From Leadbetterella sp. (lineage in GTDB: Bacteria > Bacteroidota > Bacteroidia > Cytophagales > Spirosomataceae), in the NCBI GenBank assembly GCA_019638185.1, contig JAHBUH010000031.1, forward strand, positions 1 to 42,035: 42,035 nt of DNA, in the 5' to 3' direction. The first letter of the stretch is position 1. The number at the start of each line of letters is the position of its first letter. A model generated the notes under the pieces. The model was given only the letters and a program-made list of their open reading frames with translations, was not told where the DNA came from and did no database searches. The translations under genes and the position numbers were made by a program. Shown in pieces: positions 15,408 through 24,119 of this stretch.

Positions 15408-17162
15408 ATGAAAAAAAATATCCTTAAAGTGCTCCTTGGGGTTTTGTGGGCTCCGGCCGTCTGGAGCCAGAACACACCCACGGCCTCCATGTACGAACAG
15501 GCCAGCGAAACCTCCGGCCTGGTGATTCAATACACCAATGACGCCCGTGCCGTAAACTACTTTTACGGGGCCCCCGGCGCAGGATTCCGTACCCTGGCTA
15601 ACTCCCCCGACCAGCGCGAGAGAATGATGGCCCTGAACCGCGAATACCTGCAAAAGCTGGCCAATGTAGACTACAATAACATCAGCGTGGACGGGCAGGT
15701 AGACCACCTCCTCCTGAAAAGGAAAGTGGAGGAAACCCAGAACCTCCTTACCCAGGAAGCCGCGCTGTACGGGCAAATTGAAAAATACCTCCCCTTCTCG
15801 GCCACCATTTACAAATACGAAAAGATGCGCCGCCGCGGTACCACCGTAAGCGGCCAGGAAGTAGCCACTGAGCTGAACCAGGCCTCCAAAGACCTGGAAA
15901 AAATAAAGGCGGAAGTAGCTAAAGGCGGGAAGATTTCAGAAACCCAGGCCAATTTTACGGCCGAGGTGATCGCGTCCATGAAAGCCCGTCTCCGGAGCTT
16001 CTACGAATTTTATAACGGTTATGACCCGCTTTTTACCTGGTGGGTGCCTACCGCCTATAAGAAACTGGACGAGCAGCTGGGCGACTACGAAAAGCTGATC
16101 CGCTCCAAGAGTGACGCCAAACCCTCCGACGACGGCAGCGGTATCGGCGGCCTTCCCATAGGCCGGGAGGAGCTGAACCGCCAGTTGAAACTGGAGATGA
16201 TCGCCTACACGCCGGAAGAGCTGATCAAGCTGGCCGACCAGGAGTTTGCCTGGTGTGAGGCCGAACTGCTGAAGGCCTCGCGGGAGATGGGCTTCGGCGA
16301 CAACTGGAAAGCGGCTCAGGAAAAAGTCAAACAAACCTATGTTCCTGCCGGCACCCAGCCTGAACTGATTATCAAACTTTATAACGATGCCCAGGAGTTT
16401 ATCCGGGCCAATAAGCTGATCGAAATTCCACCTATAGCCGAAGAAACCTGGGGCATGCAGATGATGAGCCCGGAGAGGCAGTTGGTCAGCCCCTTCTTCC
16501 TGGGCGGCAGGGATATTCTTATCGCCTACCCGACGAACACCATGGAGCACGATCACAAAATGATGAGCATGCGGGGAAATAACCCGTATTTCTCCCGGGG
16601 CACCGTGCAACACGAGCTGGTACCCGGCCACCACCTGCAGTTTTACATGAACAGCCGCTACCGGCCGTACCGGCGCGAGGCCTTCTCTACGCCGTTTTCT
16701 ACCGAAGGCTGGACCCTCTACTGGGAGCTTCTGCTCTACCAGAAAGGCTTTGCCAAAACCCCGGAAGAGCGAATCGGGATGCTTTTCTGGAGAATGCACC
16801 GCTGCGCCAGGATCACCTTCTCGCTGAAATATCACCTGCGCGAATGGACACCCCAGCAGTGCGTGGACTACCTGGTAGACCGGGTGGGTCATGAATACTC
16901 CAATGCCCATGCAGAAGTAAAACGGTCTTTTGAGGGAACCTACCCGCCACTCTACCAGCTGGCTTACCTGGTGGGCGGACTTCAGCTGTTCAGCATCAAA
17001 AATGAATTTGTGGAATCCGGTAAGATGTCATTTGCCGAATTTCACGATAAAGTCATCAAGCTGAATCACATGCCCATGGAGATGATCCGGGCCTCCCTGC
17101 TGAATAAGCCCATTCCGAAAGACTATAAGCCGAACTGGAAATTTTATAACTTCAAGAAATAA
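15408..17162 (+). CDS. DUF885 family protein, exported, probable metallopeptidase-like
   Basis: A 584-residue protein with a signal peptide (MKKN, hydrophobic core, cleavage near WSQ) and DUF885 along most of its length. A VQHELVPGHHLQ segment, with the first His at about residue 402, gives an HExxxGHxxQ pattern that resembles metal-binding motifs of M32-like carboxypeptidases; a downstream TEGWTLYWE supplies a conserved Glu. This suggests a periplasmic zinc peptidase. It is the last gene of the hydroxyproline operon, 11 bp after the dehydrogenase, and is followed by a terminator. From context I infer that it releases hydroxyproline or proline from peptides such as collagen fragments; the sequence does not prove peptidase activity. 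Confidence 0.85.
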   Translation: MKKNILKVLLGVLWAPAVWSQNTPTASMYEQASETSGLVIQYTNDARAVNYFYGAPGAGFRTLANSPDQRERMMALNREYLQKLANVDYNNISVDGQVDHLLLKRKVEETQNLLTQEAALYGQIEKYLPFSATIYKYEKMRRRGTTVSGQEVATELNQASKDLEKIKAEVAKGGKISETQANFTAEVIASMKARLRSFYEFYNGYDPLFTWWVPTAYKKLDEQLGDYEKLIRSKSDAKPSDDGSGIGGLPIGREELNRQLKLEMIAYTPEELIKLADQEFAWCEAELLKASREMGFGDNWKAAQEKVKQTYVPAGTQPELIIKLYNDAQEFIRANKLIEIPPIAEETWGMQMMSPERQLVSPFFLGGRDILIAYPTNTMEHDHKMMSMRGNNPYFSRGTVQHELVPGHHLQFYMNSRYRPYRREAFSTPFSTEGWTLYWELLLYQKGFAKTPEERIGMLFWRMHRCARITFSLKYHLREWTPQQCVDYLVDRVGHEYSNAHAEVKRSFEGTYPPLYQLAYLVGGLQLFSIKNEFVESGKMSFAEFHDKVIKLNHMPMEMIRASLLNKPIPKDYKPNWKFYNFKK

Positions 17163-17164
17163 TG

Positions 17165-17193
17165 AAAAGACCCTCCTGCGAGGGTCTTTTTTT
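17165..17193. terminator. Bidirectional terminator between convergent genes
   Basis: A perfect 11 bp stem, AAAAGACCCTC and GAGGGTCTTTT with a 4 nt loop, followed by T residues on the plus strand and by A/T symmetry on the other. It starts 3 bp after the DUF885 stop. The TAA of the convergent TPR gene (complement of 17192-17194) overlaps the T-tract, so both transcripts share this hairpin. Confidence 0.9.
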
Positions 17194-18607
17194 AGGATTT
17201 ATATTGTTCAATGATTCGCTGCAGGGTCTTCAGCGTACTCAGGTTACTGAAGAAATCATACAGCTGCACATGCTTATCGTAATCCAGGGCCAGCGCCTCC
17301 TGCAGGTATTTGTACGCTATGGTATAGCTGCCGTCATACAGGAGATACACCGTAGCCCGGTAATACAGGTCTGCCTCCTCAGGCAGGTCTTCCAGGCCGT
17401 CAGTCACGATCTCCATGGCCCGCGTATAATCTTCCGCATCAAAATACAACAGGGACCAGTTCAGCCAGATATCCGGGTCAATGGGGTTCAGCTCCACGGC
17501 CTTGCGGTAGGCTTCTTCGGCGGAGATCATATTGCCGAACTTGCTCTCATTATCGGCCAGCAGCAGCCAGTAATCCGAATTCACCCCGTTCAGCTTAATG
17601 GCCTTTTTGATAAAATGAATGGCCTCCACGTAACGCTCCTGCTCATACAGCACGGATGACATCCCGAACCAGGCCTCATCACTGTACTCATCCAGCTCCG
17701 AAGCCTTTTTATAGCACTTAAAGGCGTCAGAATACTCCTCCAGCCGCTCATGGGCGGAACCCAGGTGCACCAGCACTTCGGATGACTCCTCTTCCAGGCC
17801 CAGGGTTTGCTGGAAGCACTCTTTGGCCTGGTCAAACTCATCCACACTCAGGTGAGACAGGCCCAGGTTATACCAGCCGCCTGAAAAGCTGTCATTAATG
17901 GCCGTCACAAACCCAAACGCATCTTTGGCCTCTTCAAAAAGGCCCAGGTTATTGTAGCACTGACCCAGCGCAAACCACGCCAGGTGATTATAAGGATCGC
18001 GGTCTATCAGTTCTTTAAAATAGGCCACCCCCTGCTCCAGGGCAGAAGCCAGCTCGTAGCTGAACACCAGCTCGGTATAAACGATCTCGCTCTTGCTGTT
18101 TTCCTCTATGGCCTTCCGGAAAGATTCTATGGAGTCTTCCAGCAGGCCCAGGGCCGACTGGGCCATGCCCAGCTGAAAATAAATATTCTCTTTCTCCTCT
18201 GAAATGGGAAGGATCTCCCGGAAGATCTCAATGGCCTTCTCGTTTTCGCCCGCGTAGATATTGATCACTCCCCGGAAATACCGGATCTCGGTGTCTGACG
18301 GGTAAAATACGGAGGCATGGTCCAGGATTTCGGTGGCTTCGTAAAGCTCCAGGCGGTTAATCAGCACCTGCACCTTATTCAGCAGCATATCGAGGGAGTT
18401 CGGGTAAAGGCGAAGCCCATAATTACAGGCCTTTAGGGCCATTTCAAAATTCCCCTTGATGAGGTAGTGCTCCGTCAGGGATTCAAAAACCTCCTCGCTG
18501 AAAGCCGGAGATTCTTTCCGCTTTAACATCGACTCGAATCTTCTTGCCACTTCTTCCGGCGAAGTTTCGTTGTATTCCTCAAAAGGTTCGCTAAAGTCCT
18601 GATTCAT
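17192..18607 (-). CDS. Tetratricopeptide repeat protein
   Basis: I place the start at the ATG at 18607 (MNQDFSEPFEEYNE), giving 471 residues; the frame is open to 18664 but that part is a poor N-terminus. The chain is built of roughly eleven to twelve 34-residue TPR units from about residue 30 to 450, with the usual W/L/G/Y/A/F/A/P spacing (for example LAWFALGQCYNNLGLFEEAKDAF). No signal peptide or catalytic domain is visible, so a cytoplasmic scaffold is likely, though the partner is unknown. The stop codon lies within the terminator shared with the DUF885 gene. It follows the epimerase/reductase gene on the same strand at a distance of about 70 bp. Confidence 0.85.
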   Translation of the reverse strand: MNQDFSEPFEEYNETSPEEVARRFESMLKRKESPAFSEEVFESLTEHYLIKGNFEMALKACNYGLRLYPNSLDMLLNKVQVLINRLELYEATEILDHASVFYPSDTEIRYFRGVINIYAGENEKAIEIFREILPISEEKENIYFQLGMAQSALGLLEDSIESFRKAIEENSKSEIVYTELVFSYELASALEQGVAYFKELIDRDPYNHLAWFALGQCYNNLGLFEEAKDAFGFVTAINDSFSGGWYNLGLSHLSVDEFDQAKECFQQTLGLEEESSEVLVHLGSAHERLEEYSDAFKCYKKASELDEYSDEAWFGMSSVLYEQERYVEAIHFIKKAIKLNGVNSDYWLLLADNESKFGNMISAEEAYRKAVELNPIDPDIWLNWSLLYFDAEDYTRAMEIVTDGLEDLPEEADLYYRATVYLLYDGSYTIAYKYLQEALALDYDKHVQLYDFFSNLSTLKTLQRIIEQYKS

Positions 18608-18675
18608 CTTGGATGCGGTCAATACTGGGTAAAAGTAACAGCTTTTTTTAATTCTTACAGGCATTTAAGCCTTTT

Positions 18676-19665
18676 TTAATTCTTCCCGGCCAGGAACGCA
18701 CACACCCGGTCCAGGGTTTCGGGAAGCGTTCTGAATTCAAAACCCAGGGTTTCCCGGATCTTGTTGTTTTTCTGGAATATCTTCAGTTGGGCGGTTTTAG
18801 CCGTCTCTTTCGTAATCAGCGGGGCTCCGCCGGTAAGAAAAGACTTGAGAGCTTCCAGTCGCCACAAGGCGCCCATCATGCCCGCACTGACCTTAAACCA
18901 GGGCTTCTTCTTTCCGAAACGTACGGCGATCTGGCCAAAAAACTCCTTGTAGGAAATCATGCCTGCAGAAATACAGAAACGCTCATCCCGGATGTCCGAT
19001 TCCATCAGCCGGATGAGAGCCGAGGCCACATCCTTCACGTCCGTGTAATTCAGGTAACCTTCCGGGTAAAACGGCTTCTCGTCATATATATACTTAAAGA
19101 GCCGGGTGCTGCTGATATTCCAGTCGCTCTCCCCCAGGATAATGGACGGGTTCACGATCACCATATTCAGGCCCTCGGCGGCGCCCCGCCACACTTCGCA
19201 TTCGCCCAGGTACTTGGTGATGGCATAATGCGAATTGGTTCCGGAGGCGATCCACTTCTGGTTTTCGTCGATCTCCACCTGGTCCACCTTCTTCATCTCG
19301 CTCAATGGCGGCCGGCCGAAGGCGGCTATAGAGCTTACGTAACCCAGCTTTTTTATGGAAGACGAAAGGCAGGCATTCACCACGTTAGCGGTGCCTTCCA
19401 CGTTGGTTTTGTACATTTCATTCCGGTCCCGGGGTGCAAAAGACACCACAGCGGCCGTATGGATCACCTGATCCATGCCCTGCATCTGTTCAGCCAGCGC
19501 GGTAACGTCCAGGATGTCCCCCTGTACATATTCGATATCCGGATGCTGTAACTGTGCTTTCTGCGGGTTTCGCACCAGCGCCCGGATTCTGTACCCCCTT
19601 TCCAACAGCTGACGGGCCACCTCGCTCCCTAACAAACCCGTTATGCCGGTAAGAAATACGTTCAT
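18676..19665 (-). CDS. NAD-dependent epimerase/dehydratase family protein
   Basis: The ATG at 19665 is taken as start because the product then opens with the Rossmann motif MNVFLTGITGLLGSEVA; the upstream extension to 19785 is non-coding in appearance and a promoter box lies at 19681-19688. The product has 329 residues with the short-chain extended fold, a GxxGxxG motif, the Asp of the adenine pocket (VQGDILD) and the catalytic YxxxK (SHYAITK). It resembles dihydroflavonol-4-reductase/3-beta-HSD-like proteins, which reduce or epimerise diverse carbonyl substrates. The substrate is unknown. Cytoplasmic. Confidence 0.87.
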   Translation of the reverse strand: MNVFLTGITGLLGSEVARQLLERGYRIRALVRNPQKAQLQHPDIEYVQGDILDVTALAEQMQGMDQVIHTAAVVSFAPRDRNEMYKTNVEGTANVVNACLSSSIKKLGYVSSIAAFGRPPLSEMKKVDQVEIDENQKWIASGTNSHYAITKYLGECEVWRGAAEGLNMVIVNPSIILGESDWNISSTRLFKYIYDEKPFYPEGYLNYTDVKDVASALIRLMESDIRDERFCISAGMISYKEFFGQIAVRFGKKKPWFKVSAGMMGALWRLEALKSFLTGGAPLITKETAKTAQLKIFQKNNKIRETLGFEFRTLPETLDRVCAFLAGKN

Positions 19666-19680
19666 AAGTAGATTTTTACA

Positions 19681-19688
19681 CAAAAATA
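19681..19688 (-). promoter_or_regulatory. Candidate -7 box of the NAD-dependent epimerase gene
   Basis: TATTTTTG on the minus strand (TAnnTTTG type). Transcription would start near 19674, leaving a leader of roughly ten nucleotides before the ATG at 19665, and is one reason to reject the longer frame. Confidence 0.4.
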
Positions 19689-19939
19689 ACGCAAATAATC
19701 CGCTTTTCAGGGTATTCGGATAAAAAGAAACTGCCCGGAAAGTGTACAAAAGGCCGGGGATTTCTGAACCGGACCTTACACGCATACCTCAGTATACTGT
19801 CAGATCCCCGCTCTCCCTGCATTTTGTTCCCTTTCCGGACAGTGTCGGGATTAGCTTTAAGCCGTCAGCTCTCAGCCGGGTAATGCCCGCCGAACGGCAC
19901 ACCCAATTTCTGAAAGCTAATAGCTCCCCCACCCGCAGC

Positions 19940-20617
19940 TTACTTAGCTACCGCAGTCAGGTTAATCCCTATCTCAAAATCTTTAGAAATACCCCACTCG
20001 GCCGGATCAGCCTCCGTTACACCGAATTTCAGGTTCCAGGCGGTACGGTCTACCGTAAACCGGGCATCTACTTTAGCGGTACCGTCAGCCACCACTATTT
20101 TAGCAGGGAAAGTTACGTTTACGGTGTTTCCCTGGAGGGTCAGGTTTCCGGAAACTACTTTGTTAGCGCCTTCGATAACACTGGTGTGTTTTGTAGCATC
20201 AAAATCCGTTACACCGGTGATCTCAAACTTAGCCGTGGCGTGATTAGCCACATCAAAGAAATCAGCGCTTTTCAGGTGATTCTGTAAATCGATCGCCTTC
20301 TTGTCTTTTTCCGTTACGGAAGCCGGATCCACGATCAGCGAGTTCATGTCAATGGTGAATGATCCGGCGTTAATTTCGCCGCCTTTTACCGAAAATTCAC
20401 CGGCCGATAATTTTAAGGTACCCCATCTTGGAGCAAAACCCCCTTTGTGAAAGGCCTTCCATTCCACCACGCTTTCGTTAAGGCTTACGGCGTAAGCTTC
20501 GCCTTCCAGGGAGGCTACCGCTTCAGCGTCAGAAGTTTCGGCTGTGTCTGAGTTTGAATTTGTACAGGATGCGGTTCCGATCAGGGCTGCAAGAGCCAGA
20601 ATTGTTACTTTTTTCAT
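19940..20617 (-). CDS. YceI family lipid-binding lipoprotein
   Basis: A 225-residue protein with a lipobox TASC (Cys18), then an acidic, Ser/Thr/Glu/Ala-rich linker, then a YceI lipocalin-like barrel from about residue 40 to the end. Typical features are the VVEWKAFHKGG opening strand, the INAGSFTIDMNSL segment, the LKSADFFDV loop and the final FEIGINLTA strand. YceI proteins bind long isoprenoid or polyprenyl-type lipids; this one should be anchored in the periplasm. It appears to stand alone: the next minus-strand gene starts 275 bp away. The 19666-19939 spacer holds scattered AGCT-type repeat copies and nothing else I can name. Confidence 0.92.
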   Translation of the reverse strand: MKKVTILALAALIGTASCTNSNSDTAETSDAEAVASLEGEAYAVSLNESVVEWKAFHKGGFAPRWGTLKLSAGEFSVKGGEINAGSFTIDMNSLIVDPASVTEKDKKAIDLQNHLKSADFFDVANHATAKFEITGVTDFDATKHTSVIEGANKVVSGNLTLQGNTVNVTFPAKIVVADGTAKVDARFTVDRTAWNLKFGVTEADPAEWGISKDFEIGINLTAVAK

Positions 20618-20744
20618 TGGAAAAGTGTTTGTTTACGATTGATGTAACAACATATAATACATTTGTGAAAGTTTCCTGCAGGCCTTAAAATTTCCTTAAA
20701 ATTTCATAAGGCCCTGATAATTTCACCCCTGGAAAAAATATTCC

Positions 20745-20752
20745 TATCTTTG
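20745..20752 (+). promoter_or_regulatory. -7 promoter box of hutH
   Basis: TATCTTTG matches TAnnTTTG. A TTTC at 20721-20724 sits exactly 20 bp upstream and is one base off the -33 TTTG element. The start of transcription would be near 20759, so the in-frame TTG at 20750 cannot be the translation start. Confidence 0.65.
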
Positions 20753-20773
20753 AACAGTCCAATATTTTACTTC

Positions 20774-22336
20774 ATGAACAAACTATTTCAATACGGCGAA
20801 GACCGCCTGACCGTAGGGATCACCCTGGCTATAGCCCAAGGCACGGTAAGGGGGATCCTGTCTGAAAATGCCCTGAAAAAAATCAAAAAATCCGAAGCCG
20901 ATGTACAGGAGATCGTGGCCAGCCAGCGCACGGTTTACGGCGTAAATACGGGCTTTGGGATCCTGGCTAACAAAAGCATCTCGGAAGAAGACACCCGTAC
21001 GTTACAGTACAAAATCCTGCAGTCGCACAGCGTGGGTGTGGGCGATAACATCCCCTCGGAAATTGCTAAAATCATGCTCATCACCAAGCTCCACGCCCTG
21101 GCCCAGGGCTATTCCGGCGTGCAGCTGACCACCCTGGAGCGCATCCTCTGGCATATCGAAAATGACGTTATCCCGATGGTTCCGGAGAAAGGAAGCGTAG
21201 GGGCCAGCGGTGACCTGGCGCCGCTTTCCCACCTGTTTTTACCGTTGATCGGTCTAGGGAAAGTGGAGTACCGGGGCCGGGTTACGGATACGGCTGAAGT
21301 AATGGTCTCAGCGGGAATCGAACCCGTTCAGTTGGGTCCCAAGGAGGGCCTGGCCCTCATTAACGGCACCCAGTTCATCCTAAGCTACGCCGTAAAATGC
21401 GTGGAACGCTTCTTCCACTGCCTGGAGATCGCCGATATCATCGGTGCCATGAGCCTGGAGTCGCTGCAGGGTACCAAAGCCCCTTTTGATGCCCGGCTGC
21501 ACGAATTAAGGCCCTTTCCCGGGAACCGGCTGGTAGCCCAGCGCCTGCGGACGCTGCTCCAAAACTCCGAGATCATGGAAAGCCACGTAGACTGTGAGCG
21601 CGTGCAGGACCCCTACAGCCTCCGCTGCATGCCCCAGGTGCACGGCGCCGCCCGAAACGCCTGGCTGCATCTGAAAGAACTCACCGAAACCGAGCTGAAC
21701 TCCGTAACGGATAATCCTATCATTTTTGCCCCGGACGACACCATCAGCGGAGGAAATTTCCACGGCCAGCCCATGGCCCTCCCCCTCGATTACGCCTGTT
21801 TTGCGGCAGCAGAACTGGGTAATATTTCCGACAGGCGATGCTACCTCTTACTGGAAGGGAAATTCGGCCTGCCCATGCTGCTCATGAATGACGTAGGCCT
21901 GAACTCCGGCTTCATGATCCCGCAATACACCACCGCGGCCCTGGTCACTGAAAACAAAACATTGTGTTTCCCGGCTTCGGCAGACAGTGTGCCCACTTCC
22001 CTGGGCCAGGAAGACCACGTATCCATGGGCAGCATCAGCGGGCGCAAGCTCCATAAAATCCTGGATAACCTGGAATATATCCTGGCCATAGAGCTCATGA
22101 GCGCCTGCCAGGCCATCGAGTTCCGCCGGCCCCTGAAAAGCTCCGTTCTGCTGGAAGAAGCCCACGAGTTTGTGCGCCGGAAAGTGTCTTTTGCCAACGA
22201 AGACCGGATCTTTGCCGAAGATATCCGGGAGATCAAAAGAATGGTGGAGGATTATTCTTTTACTTCTTACATAAAAGAAATTTCGGAGAAGCTTCAGATA
22301 GCGCTGAACAACGGGTTTGAGGAATTCGGCTTATAA
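20774..22336 (+). CDS. hutH: Histidine ammonia-lyase
   Basis: HutH deaminates L-histidine to urocanate. From the ATG at 20774 the protein has 520 residues. The Ala144-Ser145-Gly146 triad in GSVGASGDLAPLSH forms the MIO electrophile; the active-site Tyr region (RTVYGVNTGFG) and the QDRYSLRCMPQ-like motif (QDPYSLRCMPQVHG) are both present, as is the GGNFHGQP motif. The MIO triad position agrees with well-studied HutH. Its promoter is separate from that of hutU, which begins 107 bp downstream. The protein is a little divergent in the QDP segment, where many HutH carry QDRYS, but the remaining signatures make the assignment secure. Confidence 0.93.
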   Translation: MNKLFQYGEDRLTVGITLAIAQGTVRGILSENALKKIKKSEADVQEIVASQRTVYGVNTGFGILANKSISEEDTRTLQYKILQSHSVGVGDNIPSEIAKIMLITKLHALAQGYSGVQLTTLERILWHIENDVIPMVPEKGSVGASGDLAPLSHLFLPLIGLGKVEYRGRVTDTAEVMVSAGIEPVQLGPKEGLALINGTQFILSYAVKCVERFFHCLEIADIIGAMSLESLQGTKAPFDARLHELRPFPGNRLVAQRLRTLLQNSEIMESHVDCERVQDPYSLRCMPQVHGAARNAWLHLKELTETELNSVTDNPIIFAPDDTISGGNFHGQPMALPLDYACFAAAELGNISDRRCYLLLEGKFGLPMLLMNDVGLNSGFMIPQYTTAALVTENKTLCFPASADSVPTSLGQEDHVSMGSISGRKLHKILDNLEYILAIELMSACQAIEFRRPLKSSVLLEEAHEFVRRKVSFANEDRIFAEDIREIKRMVEDYSFTSYIKEISEKLQIALNNGFEEFGL

Positions 22337-22387
22337 GAACTAAGGTTCGGTAGCTCCATTGATCTCAAAAAAATAGAATAAATAGCT

Positions 22388-22395
22388 TAATTTTG
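22388..22395 (+). promoter_or_regulatory. Candidate -7 box of hutU
   Basis: TAATTTTG (TAnnTTTG type) lies 48 bp upstream of the hutU ATG; a -33 element at normal spacing is not evident. It suggests that hutU-hutI-DUF4260-hutG can be transcribed apart from hutH. Confidence 0.5.
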
Positions 22396-22443
22396 TACAA
22401 CAGGCCTTTGCTGCCTGCAGATTTCAACATTTAAATAAAAACC

Positions 22444-24111
22444 ATGACAGCAGAGCAATTCATAGAAAAATACGCCGCGCATCCGCACTACAAAGCCCCC
22501 CGCGGGAATACCCTCCATGCCCGCTCCTGGCAAACCGAAGCGCCCCTGCGGATGCTCCTGAATAACCTGGATGCGGAAGTGGCTGAAAACCCGGAGGAGC
22601 TGGTGGTTTACGGTGGCATAGGCCAGGCGGCCCGGAACCGGGAGGCCCTGGTGAATATCATCCAATACCTCTATGAGCTGGATGAAAACCACTCGCTCCT
22701 GGTCCAAAGCGGTAAACCCGTGGGGGTGGTGCGCACCCACCCCCAGGCCCCCCGGGTGCTGATCGCTAACTCGAACCTTGTACCCAAATGGGCCACCTGG
22801 GAGCATTTCTATGAGCTCCGGGAGAAAGGCCTGATGATGTACGGCCAGATGACTGCGGGTTCGTGGATTTACATCGGTTCCCAGGGCATCGTTCAGGGCA
22901 CCTACGAGACCTTCGTGGAGTGCGGAAAGCAGCATTTTGGAGGAGACCTGAAGGGCCGGCTACTGGTCACTGCCGGCCTGGGCGGTATGGGCGGCGCCCA
23001 GCCCCTGGCGGCCAGCCTGGCCGGAGCCACCAGCCTATCGGCCGATATAAACCCCGCCAGCATTCAGAAAAGAATAGACACCCGCTACCTGGACGTCTGG
23101 GCCAAAAGCTACGAAGAAGGCCGTGACCTGGCCCTGCAATACAAACAGGAAGGCAAAGCCGTTTCCATAGGCATAGAGATGGATGCCGGCGATTTCCTGC
23201 AGCGGCTCATAGAAGACGGAATTACGCCGGATATCCTCACCGACCAGACCTCGGCCCATGACCCGGTTAACGGTTACGTACCCCACGGGATGTCGCTACA
23301 GGACGCGTTGAAGCTTCGCAAGAGCGACCCGGCCGGCTACCAGCAGCGGGCCATTGCCAGCATGGCCCGCCACGTCAGCCTCATGCTGGAACTGCAGCAA
23401 AAAGGCGCCGTAACCTTTGACTACGGCAATAACATCCGGGCTTATGCCGAGCAGGGCGGCGTGAAAAACGCATTTGACTTTCCCGGCTTTTCACCGGCCT
23501 ATATCCGCCCGCTCTTCTGCGAAGGCAAAGGGCCTTTCCGCTGGGTGGCCCTCAGCGGGGATCCCGAAGATATTTATAAAACCGACCGCGCCCTGCTGGA
23601 GCTTTTCCCGGAAAACGAAGGACTGAAAACCTGGCTCACCCAGGCCCACGAAAGGATCGCGTTCCAGGGCCTGCCCGCCAGGATCTGCTGGCTGGGCCTC
23701 GGCGAAAGGGAAAAAGCCGGCCTCAAATTCAATGAAATGGTGCGCAGCGGCGAACTGAAAGCCCCCGTGGTGATCGGCCGTGACCACCTGGACTGCGGCA
23801 GTGTGGCCTCCCCGAACCGCGAGACCGAAGCCATGAAAGACGGCTCCGACGCCGTCAGCGACTGGGCCCTGCTGAACCTCCTCAGCAATGCCACCGGCGG
23901 CGCCACCTGGGTGAGCTTCCACCACGGCGGCGGCGTAGGCATGGGCTACTCCCAGCACGCCGGGATGGTGGTACTGGCCGACGGCACCGACCGCGCCGCC
24001 GAATGCCTCCGCCGTGTACTCTTTAACGACCCCGCCATGGGCGTTTACCGCCACGCAGACGCAGGCTACGGGAAGGCATTGGAAGTGAAAGAACAGTTTA
24101 AACTCAGCTGA
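22444..24111 (+). CDS. hutU: Urocanate hydratase
   Basis: HutU converts urocanate to 4-imidazolone-5-propionate with tightly bound NAD+. The 555 residues match the family length. Conserved segments are [10 protein letters not shown] near residue 58, [19 protein letters not shown] (about 140-158), the NAD-binding [16 protein letters not shown] (about 177-192) and the C-terminal [15 protein letters not shown] and DNPAMGV-like segment. The active-site Cys lies in the [16 protein letters not shown] region. It follows hutH after 107 bp and is followed by hutI after 8 bp, forming the core of the histidine degradation operon. Confidence 0.97.
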   Translation: MTAEQFIEKYAAHPHYKAPRGNTLHARSWQTEAPLRMLLNNLDAEVAENPEELVVYGGIGQAARNREALVNIIQYLYELDENHSLLVQSGKPVGVVRTHPQAPRVLIANSNLVPKWATWEHFYELREKGLMMYGQMTAGSWIYIGSQGIVQGTYETFVECGKQHFGGDLKGRLLVTAGLGGMGGAQPLAASLAGATSLSADINPASIQKRIDTRYLDVWAKSYEEGRDLALQYKQEGKAVSIGIEMDAGDFLQRLIEDGITPDILTDQTSAHDPVNGYVPHGMSLQDALKLRKSDPAGYQQRAIASMARHVSLMLELQQKGAVTFDYGNNIRAYAEQGGVKNAFDFPGFSPAYIRPLFCEGKGPFRWVALSGDPEDIYKTDRALLELFPENEGLKTWLTQAHERIAFQGLPARICWLGLGEREKAGLKFNEMVRSGELKAPVVIGRDHLDCGSVASPNRETEAMKDGSDAVSDWALLNLLSNATGGATWVSFHHGGGVGMGYSQHAGMVVLADGTDRAAECLRRVLFNDPAMGVYRHADAGYGKALEVKEQFKLS

Positions 24112-24119
24112 AGGTTAAC

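Noticed and set aside
15936-16910. Long open frame of 324 codons on the minus strand
   Set aside because: Antisense to the DUF885 gene, no recognisable domain.
21300-21345. Sequence on the minus strand resembling a tRNA T-arm (GGGTTCGATTCCC)
   Set aside because: It lies inside the conserved hutH coding frame, and the acceptor, D and anticodon arms are missing.
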